This document shows, in pieces, positions 55,867 to 64,000 of a stretch of 64,000 nt of DNA (position 1 is its first letter; each line of letters begins with the position of its first letter). The stretch lies in the NCBI GenBank assembly GCA_938743325.2, contig OW568864.1, positions 744,001 to 808,000 of the forward strand. Reading direction: 5' to 3'. A model generated the notes under the pieces. That model made no database searches. It was not told where the DNA came from and was given only the letters and a program-made list of their open reading frames with translations. Source of the stretch: Pycnococcus provasolii. Taxonomy: Eukaryota > Chlorophyta > Pseudoscourfieldiophyceae > Pseudoscourfieldiales > Pycnococcaceae. A program made the translations under genes and the position numbers.

Positions 55867-56109
55867 AATCGTACATTTAATTTTGGGTTGTAACCACGTC
55901 ATTTGACCTTTTGGCAGAATTGTTTGGGTCCTCGGGTTTATATTATTATTGGAGGAACCTGCTTTGCATTGCTTTGTTGGAAATCGCACACTCCAAATAA
56001 TGCCGCGTTCATCCACCAGCTCGCTCCCGTCAGACCGTCATTATTAAAATATTGAATATTCCCCCTCTTATTTTTGTGTTTGTGTATTTGTGTTTGGTGT
56101 GTGTTGACT
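55867..56109. other. 5' flank of the RING gene
   Basis: AT-rich, no gene or clear repeat seen. Confidence 0.5.
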
Positions 56110-56859
56110 ATGGCTTATAGTCCACCTTTACACGATGACAGTCCTATTTGCCAGATGTTCTGCCACGCCTGCGCCGCAGTCTCGCTTGTTCCCACGCACG
56201 TTTTCGCAAGAGACGCGCAGGAAGAACCCGCGTGCCCCGCGTGCGCGTCGACGTTCGTCGAAAAACAAAACATCCAACAACCCACCAATTCAACGCGTAC
56301 GAACGATGCGCCGGGGGAGACTTCGGGCAGGGAAAGTGCTGAGCTGAGCCCATTCCCGCCAAACTTTGAGATGTTTCTAAGCGGCAACGCGACGCACAAT
56401 GACGAGCAGGCGCAGCAGATGTACGTATTCCAAACTACGTTGGAAGACATTGGCACCGCTGCGGCGGCTGCGGAGGCTATGTTTGCCGGAGCGTCGAACG
56501 GCGGCGGTGGGGCTGCTGGTGGCTTCTCTCTCGCAGATTACGGACTCGGACGATCGCTCGAAGACATCATGGCGGAACTCAGCGTTACCGCCGGAGGTGG
56601 GGGAAGCGCTGCGAGACCGGCGACGGAAGATGCCATTTCCAACCTGCCTCCGTGCAAGAGACGCGACGGTGACAGTGGCGGTGACAACGGCGAGCATAGA
56701 TGTTGCGCCATATGCCACGACGCGCTTTTTGACGACGAGCAGCAGGACGAACAAGGCACCGCACTGCTTCCCTGTGGACACGCGTACCATCGGCACTGCG
56801 TGACACAGTGGCTACTGAGGAGTGGAACGTGTCCCGTATGCCGCGTGGCACTTGTGTAA
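56110..56859 (+). CDS. RING-H2 E3 ubiquitin ligase (RNF126/BCA2-like layout)
   Basis: 249 residues from ATG 56110. The N-terminal zinc-ribbon-like motif is CHAC...CPAC (about 18-45: MFCHACAAVSLV, EPACPACASTF). The middle is Gly/Ala-rich and disordered. The C-terminal RING-H2 is at about 198-247: CCAICHDALFDDE, LLPCGHAYHRHCVTQWL and CPVCRVALV, with the C3H2C3 ligand order. This arrangement is that of the RNF115/RNF126 class, where the N-terminal zinc finger binds ubiquitin or cargo. Substrates unknown. Confidence 0.88.
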   Translation: MAYSPPLHDDSPICQMFCHACAAVSLVPTHVFARDAQEEPACPACASTFVEKQNIQQPTNSTRTNDAPGETSGRESAELSPFPPNFEMFLSGNATHNDEQAQQMYVFQTTLEDIGTAAAAAEAMFAGASNGGGGAAGGFSLADYGLGRSLEDIMAELSVTAGGGGSAARPATEDAISNLPPCKRRDGDSGGDNGEHRCCAICHDALFDDEQQDEQGTALLPCGHAYHRHCVTQWLLRSGTCPVCRVALV

Positions 56860-56937
56860 AAGTAAATAAAACTGTGTTTTTTGTTTTTTCTGGAGTGTTT
56901 GGTTACCGTTCTTGAAAAGCAGACCACAAAAACAACG

Positions 56938-57530
56938 TCAGTCGAGTCGTCCCGTCCCGTTGTACATGTTATAGTAGCCTTTCACAAGCATCACGGTACC
57001 TGCGAGAACACCTGCTAACGGAATCACTTGGCTGGTCAAGTGCACGCCAGCAATCTTCGTACCGATGAGGTGCACGTATCCCACCGCCTTCTGCTCCGCC
57101 TGAATCTTTGCCTGCGACGCCTGAAAATTCTTGAGCACATCGGCGCTAATCTGAGGCAACCATCCCTTACCAGAATCTGCGTGAATGTTTTTTTTTATTT
57201 TTTGGTTGTTGTTGTTGTTTGTTGTGTGTATGTTAGCAATGAAAGTTAGGTTTCTCTTCTTTCTCCAACACGTCCCAAAGTAACCCGGACGAAAGAATCC
57301 TGAAACGTCCTTCTCCAAACCCAAAGGGACACTTTCCGCGTCCTTTCCGAAACAACAAGTTCGGCCCCTTAATCAATCTCCCTAAAAGTAACGGGACCCA
57401 AAAGTGCAAAAATCAACACACACACACACGTGACATGAAAAAAAAAGGACACACCACCACCCAAGCACGCAAAAAGGAAAGAAAGAAAGAGAGAGAGCAA
57501 GAAACAGCAAGTGAGACGAGACGTACCCAT
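56938..57530 (-). CDS. Small single-span membrane protein, two exons with a 4-base first coding exon
   Basis: Exons 57527-57530 (ATGG) and 56938-57176; 80 residues. The intron (350 bp) starts GTACGT and ends TTCACGCAG. The ATG has a good context (GTCGCCATGG). Protein: MDSGKGWLPQISADVLKNFQ, a helical region, then VHLTSQVIPLAGVLAGTVML as membrane span, ending YNMYNGTGRLD. The size and shape (matrix-side helix, one span) resemble small respiratory-chain subunits such as COX7a, but identity is not shown. Without splicing there is no good start. Confidence 0.65.
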
Positions 57531-57697
57531 GGCGACAAACAAATGACTTTGGAGAATGAAAACCCTCCCGAGCTCGACTTTGGCGAAATGTCCACCGCCG
57601 GGGGGAGTCGGACCCGATGAGAGGAAACCCCTGGGGCTGGGGGAGCGGTGTGGGACCCAGAACAGAACAGGCCCTTCGACGACAAACGACAACCTGT

Positions 57698-57746
57698 TTA
57701 GGGGTTAGGGTTAGCAGTTCGGTTAGGGTTTAGGATAGGGGTTTGG
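57698..57746 (+). repeat. TTAGGG array in the 5' flank of EIF1AD
   Basis: TTAGGGG, TTAGGG, TTAGGGTTTAGG and variants on the coding strand, 77 bp from the ATG. Confidence 0.9.
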
Positions 57747-57822
57747 GTGCGTATCTCTCCCCTCCGCCCTCCGTCCATCCATCCGCCGCCATTTAGAAAG
57801 GAAAGTCAACTGCGTTGCATCT

Positions 57823-58407
57823 ATGTCGTCCCAGCGTGCACGCAAGCACGTCGCGTCGTCGAACGACTCGTTCGACTTCGAAAACCTATCGGAAGCGCAG
57901 TGCGTCTGCCGCGTCGCCTCATCCAGCAACTCGCTCGGAACGCTCGTGCTCGTGGACACACCCACGCCTGATGAACAGGCATTTCTAAGAATGCCAAAGA
58001 GGTTTCGGAACATGCTCTGGGTACGAGCGGGCACGTACGTTGTCGCAGAACTTGACCAGGACACTCCGTCCAACGAGAAACTCGGTGGAGATATCGTCGC
58101 GGTGCTCCAGCTTGACCACATCAAACGAATGCGTGCTGAGGGAATGAACATCTGGCCTGCGAGATTTCAAGACGACGCAGTGAAACCACCGCGCATTGGA
58201 AGCGCGGACGACGGTGTGCACAATGGTGGAGCTGACAACGCCAGTAGAGGCGACGGCGGCGGCGGCGGGGATTGTTATGACGACGACGACGACGACGAAG
58301 GCTTGCCGCCACTTGAGCAGAACGTCAATCGCAGGCGTGCCGCCCTTGCCCAATATAGCGACAGTGATAGCGATGACGATGACGACGACGACGACGACGA
58401 CGAATGA
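57823..58407 (+). CDS. EIF1AD: eIF1A-domain protein EIF1AD
   Basis: 194 residues. MSSQRARKHV... matches the start of EIF1AD. The S1/OB-type eIF1A-like domain spans about 20-110: AQCVCRVASSSNSLGTLVLV, FLRMPKRFRNMLWVRAGTYV and GGDIVAVLQLDHIKRMRAEG. The C-terminal half is Gly/Asp-rich, ending in about 13 Asp. In animals EIF1AD joins late small-subunit maturation. The acidic tail is encoded by a GAC/GAT run. Confidence 0.93.
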   Translation: MSSQRARKHVASSNDSFDFENLSEAQCVCRVASSSNSLGTLVLVDTPTPDEQAFLRMPKRFRNMLWVRAGTYVVAELDQDTPSNEKLGGDIVAVLQLDHIKRMRAEGMNIWPARFQDDAVKPPRIGSADDGVHNGGADNASRGDGGGGGDCYDDDDDDEGLPPLEQNVNRRRAALAQYSDSDSDDDDDDDDDDE

Positions 58408-58464
58408 CATAAATACATAACAATACAAATGTTAGATATATGTGTAACAGTACTCAATCTCCGT

Positions 58465-59790
58465 TCAAAAAGACACAACCTCGAGTTGGTGCGGCGCTTC
58501 ATCACGTTCTCCAAATAGAACGTCAAATAAAATCGGCGGCTGACTTGCACAAAAGCTCAGGTCGATGGACGTTGCATTCACGGCTATGCACCTCCCAGAG
58601 GAACGTGCCTTTACCTCGCCAGCTCCCTCATGGGTGTGGCCAAACACGTGAATGCGCGGTTGAGGAATCTCATGGTTATCGAGAACGGCGTCAAGCGACT
58701 TGCACCCTCGCGCATCCGAGCTCGCCGGCGGACCGTGAGTCACGAGTATGTCGAGCTTACCCTCTCGAGGAATGTCCAATACACCCTGAGGAACTTCGTG
58801 CTCCTTCTCGTAACTGGTCTGGAATGCGTCGTTTGGCGACGACTTTGAATTTGCGCGTGACATGGGGCTACCCCACAGCGCTACTCCACCGCATTCGCTT
58901 CCTCTCGCGCGCAGCCAAATGCCGGCGTCAACGAGTAGGCGAGCTTCGCATGGAACGTGCTTATCAAGATGCTCTTGCACGACTCTTGGTCCAAGACCCA
59001 ACACGAACTTGTCGTGATTGCCAGGAACGAAGATGCAGCACCTGAAACCACACGTTCGTGCGGCGTGTGCGAAGAAGTCGCATAGCTGTCTGAGAGCCTC
59101 GTGGTGCGCTGCGGGGTAAACCTCAGGCATCGTGAAATCGCCGCAGTGTACGAGCACGTCAGCGCCGTGTGGAAGCTGCAGGAATCGGTGCCTCGTGTGC
59201 GTGTCGGATATTGCCACGAAGCGAATAGCGCGTGCAAGTCGCGCGGGTGTTTTTGCCTTGCACACGCCTATTCGCTTCTCCAGGCAGACGTGCATGCACG
59301 GTCTCGTCGCCAGCTTGGTGGCGAGCAGCGGTGCAGTGAGGTACGCGACGGCGGAGATGTGCGGTCTCCATATCATTCGAAAGAAGAAGCGTCTCCACGG
59401 TTTTCTTTCCATCATCCACCATAGAAATTTCCGTCCTGTATTACCTCGCAGTAGCCACGGCGTGGAGAAGAACACGGCAACCACCGGCCCGACGGCATAT
59501 CTGATATCTCTTTTGGTAACAGTCGCTGTTAGGAACGTCGACGCTAGAAGCAGGAGCACGGGCGCGAGGATGTACGAGCGCGCGAAGTGTCGTCGCCACG
59601 GTTCGAAAGATCCTTGAACGACAAGAGACGAGTGCCGCGTCGTGGAGGCGGGCGGTTGGGCGGAATAGTTGTTGAACGTGGCGAACGACTCGGAGCGGCG
59701 CACTCCAAGCCCGAGAGACGCATCGAGAGCCGCCGCCGCCCTCGACGACGACGACGACGACGCCGAGGTGCGTGCGGTTCCGGGCGCCAT
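58465..59790 (-). CDS. MPPED-type metallophosphoesterase with membrane anchor
   Basis: 441 residues from the ATG at 59788-59790. N-terminus Ser/Ala-rich, then hydrophobic segments around SYILAPVLLLLASTFLTATV (about 72-91) and YAVGPVVAVFFST (about 98-112), with a further one near AVAYLTAPLLATKLA. The phosphoesterase domain has all blocks of the class III family: AISDTHTRHRFL (about 192), VHCGDFTMP, FVPGNHDKF (about 255), LVTHGPPAS (about 349) and FGHTHEGAG (about 380). Metal-dependent phosphodiesterase; the substrate cannot be told. The 3' end is 58 bp from the convergent EIF1AD stop. Confidence 0.92.
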   Translation of the reverse strand: MAPGTARTSASSSSSSRAAAALDASLGLGVRRSESFATFNNYSAQPPASTTRHSSLVVQGSFEPWRRHFARSYILAPVLLLLASTFLTATVTKRDIRYAVGPVVAVFFSTPWLLRGNTGRKFLWWMMERKPWRRFFFRMIWRPHISAVAYLTAPLLATKLATRPCMHVCLEKRIGVCKAKTPARLARAIRFVAISDTHTRHRFLQLPHGADVLVHCGDFTMPEVYPAAHHEALRQLCDFFAHAARTCGFRCCIFVPGNHDKFVLGLGPRVVQEHLDKHVPCEARLLVDAGIWLRARGSECGGVALWGSPMSRANSKSSPNDAFQTSYEKEHEVPQGVLDIPREGKLDILVTHGPPASSDARGCKSLDAVLDNHEIPQPRIHVFGHTHEGAGEVKARSSGRCIAVNATSIDLSFCASQPPILFDVLFGERDEAPHQLEVVSF

Positions 59791-59868
59791 ACGATGAGGT
59801 GAGAACTCGAGCCTCCAGCAGGTGAATCGCCGAGAGATAAAAGGGCGGCAAAACGAGCCAGAAAATCA

Positions 59869-59890
59869 AACCCCGAACCCTAAAACCCTA
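59869..59890 (-). repeat. Short CCCTAA-type element upstream of the phosphoesterase
   Basis: AACCCCGAACCCTAAAACCC on the + strand, resembling a plant telo-box. TTAGGG sense on the coding strand, 79 bp from the ATG. Confidence 0.7.
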
Positions 59891-59980
59891 CGATAAAACC
59901 AGTTCCACGTGGCACGTCACTCACTCCTCGTCTTTTCACGTCGTCTTTTCACGTCGTCGTCGTCGTCAACGTCGTCGTGA

Positions 59981-62242
59981 ATGGTCCTCATGGAATTCAC
60001 AAATTCCTTTTGGATAAGTCGTCCTTCCTTCTGTGTCTGTGTGTTTTCTCGTGTATTCTCAAAAAGTGTACTCTTTTTCTTTTGCGTTGTAGGAATAATA
60101 GCAACTCTTCAAACATCGTCATCAGCAGCAGCAGCATCATCGAATAACGCTAACGAAATCGTCACAGAAAACCTCCTTCTGGGAACACCACGTCAACAAT
60201 GGGACGTCAACGCAGCGGGAGACCTCTCGCTTCAAGGATTCGCACGCACGTCGTCGTACATGCCCACACAGCTCGCTCAATTTGCAGTCAACGCCGACAA
60301 CGATAAAGCTTGGACTGCCGCCGTGTACCGTTTAGGATACTACCAGGGACACGGTGCGCGTCTCGTCGCGTCCATCGCGCCAACCAGCGAGCAGGTGGCG
60401 GCGTCGGTTGAGCAGCCAGAATGCAAACTCCTTGAGAAGGACACGCTGCTCTACGATTGCGCGAACTGGGAAACCACGCTCACGTGGCGCATTCCGCACG
60501 ACGCAACGAGCGGTGTGTACTTTGTACGGCTCGAACGCACGAGCGCGAAGCCGGCGAACTCGTGGCGCGCGGACGACGTCGGGCTCGATGCCAGTGTCAC
60601 GCCGCAATTCGCTAAGCACGGCGCACCTCCTGGTGCAGACCCGCAGCCGTCGAAACTGCCACACGCCTACGGCGCGCTCGGACACGGACGCCTCCGCGAT
60701 GCTTTGGAAGAGCCGCGGGCGAGTCACGTGTGGTTCGTGGTGCGTGAGTCCAACCAAAACCCCCAATCGCCAGCTGACATTCTCGTGCAGACGGCCGACA
60801 CGACGTGGCAAGCGTACAACCGCTTTGGAGGTTCGGGCTTGTACGGGGGCGTGGGTGTTGGCCACGGTCCCAAGGCTTACGGCGGCGGCGGATTGGATCC
60901 AAAGGCACCTGGTCGGAGGTCGTTTAAGGTATCGTACAACAGACCGCTCGTCACGAGAGACTACCGTTCGGTCAACATGCCGTTGGGCGCCGAGCTACCA
61001 GGCATCATGTGGCTGGAGCGCAATGGGTACAGAGTCAGCTACGTCGCTTCGGCGGACGTGGATGCCGGTGGCGCGGAACTGCTGCGTCGTCACAAGGTGT
61101 TTATTTCGCTCGGGCACGATGAGTACTCCTCCTCCAATCAGTTCACCGCATTGGAGGAGGCACGGCGCGCGGGCACGTCGCTTTTCTTTTGGAGTGCGAA
61201 TGAGTACTTTTGGCGCATTCGCTGGGAGCATGACGAGACGGACGCATCGCATCGTGTTATGGTCTGCTACAAGGAAACGCAGGCGGATGCCAAGCTCGAC
61301 CCGCTCGAAAATGAGTGGACTGGAACGTTCAGGGACGCGCGCCCACAAAATCCGCTGGGACCGCGACCTGAAAACACGCTGAGCGGAACCATTTTCACCG
61401 TCAATGCTTGGCGTAATGACGCGATGACTGTTCCCGCGTCGATGGCGAAGCTGAGATTCTGGCACAATTCGGGTCTCGCCGAGCGCGCGGAGAATGCCAA
61501 CGGCGTCGCACGGATCCGCGAGGGCGTGCTGGGTCACGAGTGGGATGAGGATGTATGCAATGGACACCGACCATCTTGCATGGTCCACATGTCGCGAACG
61601 GAGGCGGACGGCGTGATGTACGTTCAGGATCACGGCGCGGTGTACGATAGCGGCAGTGCGGTGCACCGGATGGTGCTTTTCAAGCATCCAGAGAGCGGCG
61701 CGCTGACGTGGGGTACGGGAACCGTGCAGTGGACGTGGGCGCTCGAGGTGCTTCACGATGGTGGTGACACGGGCGGCGTTCCACCCGAGCGTGCGAATCC
61801 GTTTGCGACTCGCGTGCGTCCCGATCCCGCGGGGACCGACAGAGCGGCGCAACAGTTGAGTTTCAACGTGTTTGCGATGGCTGGTGTGCATGCCGCGACA
61901 CCGCAGGCGGACCTAGTGCCGTGGGAGGCGAGCGACGACCACGCGGCGCCACGGAGCCGCGTACTCAACGCGACACCGACGCACGTCGACGTCATGGCGT
62001 TCGATGAGGGCGGTGGCGCGGTTGCTGCGGTGGAGGTGAGCGTCGACGGAGGACGGACTTGGTGCTTCGCAGAACGGCACGGTGACACGGGGGTTTTGTG
62101 GAGGATGCGGAGGAAGGACCACGCCAGCCTGACGAAGTGGAATGTCGAAGGCGCGGTGCTGACACGTGCTGTTGACGATTCGCTCAACTGCGAACCAGTG
62201 GAGGAAGTTCGAGACGAGCTTCGGAGACTTAAAAGCTCTTAA
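59981..62242 (+). CDS. Secreted N,N-dimethylformamidase beta-subunit-like protein
   Basis: 753 residues. A hydrophobic leader (about 28-46, VLFFFCVVGIIATLQTSSSA) suggests secretion. The first domain (about 60-190) is a beta-sandwich: LSLQGFARTSSYMPTQLAQF, YRLGYYQGHGARLVASI. The central DMFase-beta-like domain: ILVQTADTTWQAYNRFGGSG, SYNRPLVTRDYRS, WLERNGYRVSYVASADV, VFISLGHDEYSSSNQFTALE, LFFWSANEYFWRIRWE. The third part has GTGTVQWTWALE and an Ig-like end (VAAVEVSVDGGRTWCFAERH), as in sulphite-oxidase dimerisation domains. In bacteria DmfA hydrolyses dimethylformamide; the activity here is not established. Possible bacterial ancestry. Confidence 0.85.
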   Translation: MVLMEFTNSFWISRPSFCVCVFSRVFSKSVLFFFCVVGIIATLQTSSSAAAASSNNANEIVTENLLLGTPRQQWDVNAAGDLSLQGFARTSSYMPTQLAQFAVNADNDKAWTAAVYRLGYYQGHGARLVASIAPTSEQVAASVEQPECKLLEKDTLLYDCANWETTLTWRIPHDATSGVYFVRLERTSAKPANSWRADDVGLDASVTPQFAKHGAPPGADPQPSKLPHAYGALGHGRLRDALEEPRASHVWFVVRESNQNPQSPADILVQTADTTWQAYNRFGGSGLYGGVGVGHGPKAYGGGGLDPKAPGRRSFKVSYNRPLVTRDYRSVNMPLGAELPGIMWLERNGYRVSYVASADVDAGGAELLRRHKVFISLGHDEYSSSNQFTALEEARRAGTSLFFWSANEYFWRIRWEHDETDASHRVMVCYKETQADAKLDPLENEWTGTFRDARPQNPLGPRPENTLSGTIFTVNAWRNDAMTVPASMAKLRFWHNSGLAERAENANGVARIREGVLGHEWDEDVCNGHRPSCMVHMSRTEADGVMYVQDHGAVYDSGSAVHRMVLFKHPESGALTWGTGTVQWTWALEVLHDGGDTGGVPPERANPFATRVRPDPAGTDRAAQQLSFNVFAMAGVHAATPQADLVPWEASDDHAAPRSRVLNATPTHVDVMAFDEGGGAVAAVEVSVDGGRTWCFAERHGDTGVLWRMRRKDHASLTKWNVEGAVLTRAVDDSLNCEPVEEVRDELRRLKSS

Positions 62243-62321
62243 AAAATTCAGCTGTTAGTTCAAATAATTGCAACAATACAAGTCATGGCATGTGACGTGT
62301 GCACAAAAACCCACCATTTAT

Positions 62322-63368
62322 TCACTCCTGCGACGGTAGCACGCATCCGTTCATCGGTGGATTCTCCTCACTATCGAACAGGCCATCGTACACAGCCGCG
62401 AGAGCGATGGTGCAGCTTAGCACCTTACCGAAGCCTTTTCGCGCCGGATGGCTCACGTTCTCGCCCATCTCCGGCCCAAGGATGTTCAGCAGCGCTCCCG
62501 CGGCGCACACCTGCGCCTGCAAGTCCGCTCCTGGCAGAAGTTCAGCGAGCAGTGGCACGGCACCAAGATCCTTGATTTCTCCACGAGATGCCACCTCTCT
62601 GCTAACATTCTGAAGAGCGCCAGCCGCTGACCCGCACACGCCGGGTGCAGTGCTTTCGAGTAGTTTAACGAGCTTCGGAATTCCACCTTGCTTGCGTATG
62701 GTGCGTATGGCTTCCGCGTCGCTGGAGAGGTTGTGCAAGGCACCCACGGCGCGCGTATGTACCTTTTGTGTTGGATTGTCGAGCAGATTCACGAGTAGCG
62801 AGATGGCGCCCGTTTCGCGCACGGCGGCGCGCCCAGTTTCCTGAAAGCACACGCTCTGTATCGCGCCAGACGCGTTTGCGACGAGGTCTCTGTCCGTCGC
62901 GCCGAGCGCCTTGACGAGCGGGGGTACCCCTCCCGCCCTGATGACCATGTCAACGTTAGCGCGCTCGTAGCACACGTTGAGCACGACGTTCGCGCCCTCG
63001 CCTGCGACACGCGGGTTGACGTACCCTTTTTTGAGGACGCGGCATACGGCCGCGACTCCGTTGTCTCCGAACGTAATTCTGTTTTCGTGTTTTCTCGAGA
63101 GTATTTTGACGGCGCGCAGCGTCAGCAGTAGTACAGGGTCATCTTCGTCGATGAGCGGGTTTCTGAGGAGTCGTATGATTTCTTCCCATCTGTCCGTGAG
63201 TCCGTTTGCAAAGTTCTCAGACGTCGACGGGTCGTCGTTCGCCTTACAGAATCCGTCGACGACACGCATGAGAGCGGTTCTATCATCGGCTAAAGCGCCG
63301 GGACGCGCCGTTAAGAAGTCGCGCACTTCACGGAACGACACGTTGTTATTGTTACTACGAGGCGCCAT
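62322..63368 (-). CDS. Armadillo-repeat protein
   Basis: 348 residues from the ATG at 63366-63368. An N-terminal helical cap (VSFREVRDFLTARPGALADD) is followed by about six ARM repeats. Examples are ILSRKHENRITFGDNGVAAV, VIRAGGVPPLVKALGATDRD, AVRETGAISLLVNLLDNPTQ, TIRKQGGIPKLVKLLESTAP and EIKDLGAVPLLAELLPGADL. The GGVPPLVKAL-type consensus is clear. ARM solenoids bind other proteins; no specific orthologue (no F-box, U-box or IBB domain seen). It is convergent with the DMFase-like gene, 79 bp apart. Confidence 0.88.
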   Translation of the reverse strand: MAPRSNNNNVSFREVRDFLTARPGALADDRTALMRVVDGFCKANDDPSTSENFANGLTDRWEEIIRLLRNPLIDEDDPVLLLTLRAVKILSRKHENRITFGDNGVAAVCRVLKKGYVNPRVAGEGANVVLNVCYERANVDMVIRAGGVPPLVKALGATDRDLVANASGAIQSVCFQETGRAAVRETGAISLLVNLLDNPTQKVHTRAVGALHNLSSDAEAIRTIRKQGGIPKLVKLLESTAPGVCGSAAGALQNVSREVASRGEIKDLGAVPLLAELLPGADLQAQVCAAGALLNILGPEMGENVSHPARKGFGKVLSCTIALAAVYDGLFDSEENPPMNGCVLPSQE

Positions 63369-63637
63369 ACTTTCTTTCAACAAGTTCTTCTTTTGATAGA
63401 TGATCGCTCGCTCAAGGTGCGAGCAACCTTAACCCTTTGGCCCCTGAATTCTTTTCTCCCCTCCCGCATTTGACTTTCTCAGGCTGGGTTGGCCCATTCC
63501 CCGACCCCCCCCTGGGTATGGTTCGGGTATGGGAGGGAATGGGAACTCAGAGGGAACGGAGGGGAATGGAGGGAATGGCATTGCAGCCTATATTTTTTGA
63601 TCAGAACACAAAGCACTTGGTAGTATACACAGTCATT
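63369..63637. other. Purine-rich intergenic stretch
   Basis: GGGAATGGG/GGAGGGAATGG low-complexity sequence around 63515-63580. No gene seen. Confidence 0.6.
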
Positions 63638-64000
63638 TTACAAACGCGTCACGTCCGTGGCGAGCGTGTCCGTGAGCCACATCTGCGGTTCTAGTAGGTG
63701 CGGCATTTCGTACTCACTCTTGTAGTCGTCAGCGCGATCGTCATCAAGAACGCACACAGCCATGACGCGTTCGAGTGCCGGAAGATGCGTGAGGTGCACA
63801 CCCCACCGTAACGACGGTATGTCGGCAAAAGCTTTGGGCGGTGACGCGTCGTTCACGCGCACACCCACGCCGGCGTAACCGTCCTCGTCGTGCCACGTGA
63901 GCCACGAGACCGAGCTGCTCGTTCGCCCTGCCTCCTTGGCCGTCCTTGATGAGCATGGTGCGGTGGAAGAGCAGTGTCATGAGGTTCCGTGGCGCGTGCA
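63638..64000 (-). CDS. C-terminal part of an unknown protein (5' end beyond window)
   Basis: Coding-like sequence ends at 63638 (DTLATDVTRL-stop). In that frame one can read SVSWLTWHDEDGYAGVGVRV, then NDASPPKAFADIPSLRWGVH and MPHLLEPQMWLTD. This frame closes upstream near 63980, while another frame (LMTLLFHRTMLIKDGQGGRA) looks coding there. So an intron, an indel or an assembly error is likely close to the edge. No family recognised. Confidence 0.45.

Overview
This window looks like nuclear DNA of a small, gene-dense eukaryote, most likely a green alga (a prasinophyte-type picoalga). It carries about 35 protein genes in 64 kb, nearly all single-exon, with short intergenic spaces. Two things point to the green lineage. 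SufB, normally plastid-encoded in red-lineage algae, is here a nuclear gene with a transit-peptide-like leader. There is also a plant-type CASTOR/POLLUX channel, an STT7/STN-like thylakoid kinase and a plant-type (Asp-rich) HemB. The lineage is inference; I cannot name the species. I saw no tRNA, rRNA or CRISPR.

Left third (1-23 kb): the start of an unknown membrane protein at the left edge; a CASTOR/POLLUX-type channel carrying about 285 residues of thrombospondin-type-3-like calcium repeats; an EF-hand membrane protein; an ABC1 kinase; SufB; a small membrane protein whose promoter has been entered by a young Ty3/gypsy-type retroelement; a second small membrane protein; a dynein light chain; organellar ribosomal protein uS8; NSRP1; a DUF212 protein; and BCAS2/SPF27.

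Middle (23-43 kb): RPB8; a coiled-coil protein; an IQ/EF-hand protein; bL33; HemB; a putatively lipid-anchored multidomain protein; a CobW/ZNG1 GTPase; selenoprotein T with an in-frame TGA codon and a candidate SECIS; an aldo-keto reductase; and a 1386-residue LRR protein.

Right third (43-64 kb): a chloroplast STT7/STN-like kinase; a SAC/FIG4-type phosphoinositide phosphatase; a spliced ABM-like protein; 6-phosphofructo-2-kinase/fructose-2,6-bisphosphatase; a retroelement fossil next to a run of eight hairpins; a RING-H2 ligase; a small spliced membrane protein; EIF1AD; a metallophosphoesterase; a secreted N,N-dimethylformamidase-like protein; an armadillo protein; and the end of one more gene at the right edge.

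Two non-coding themes run through the window. Short TTAGGG arrays sit in 5' flanks, mostly with TTAGGG on the coding strand of the gene they precede, and several of those genes belong to gene-expression machinery (uS8, bL33, RPB8, EIF1AD). The heptamer TACTGTA (or its complement TACAGTA) recurs about 19 times between genes. No operon-like pathway grouping is visible: the genes are ordinary eukaryotic neighbours in convergent and divergent pairs.
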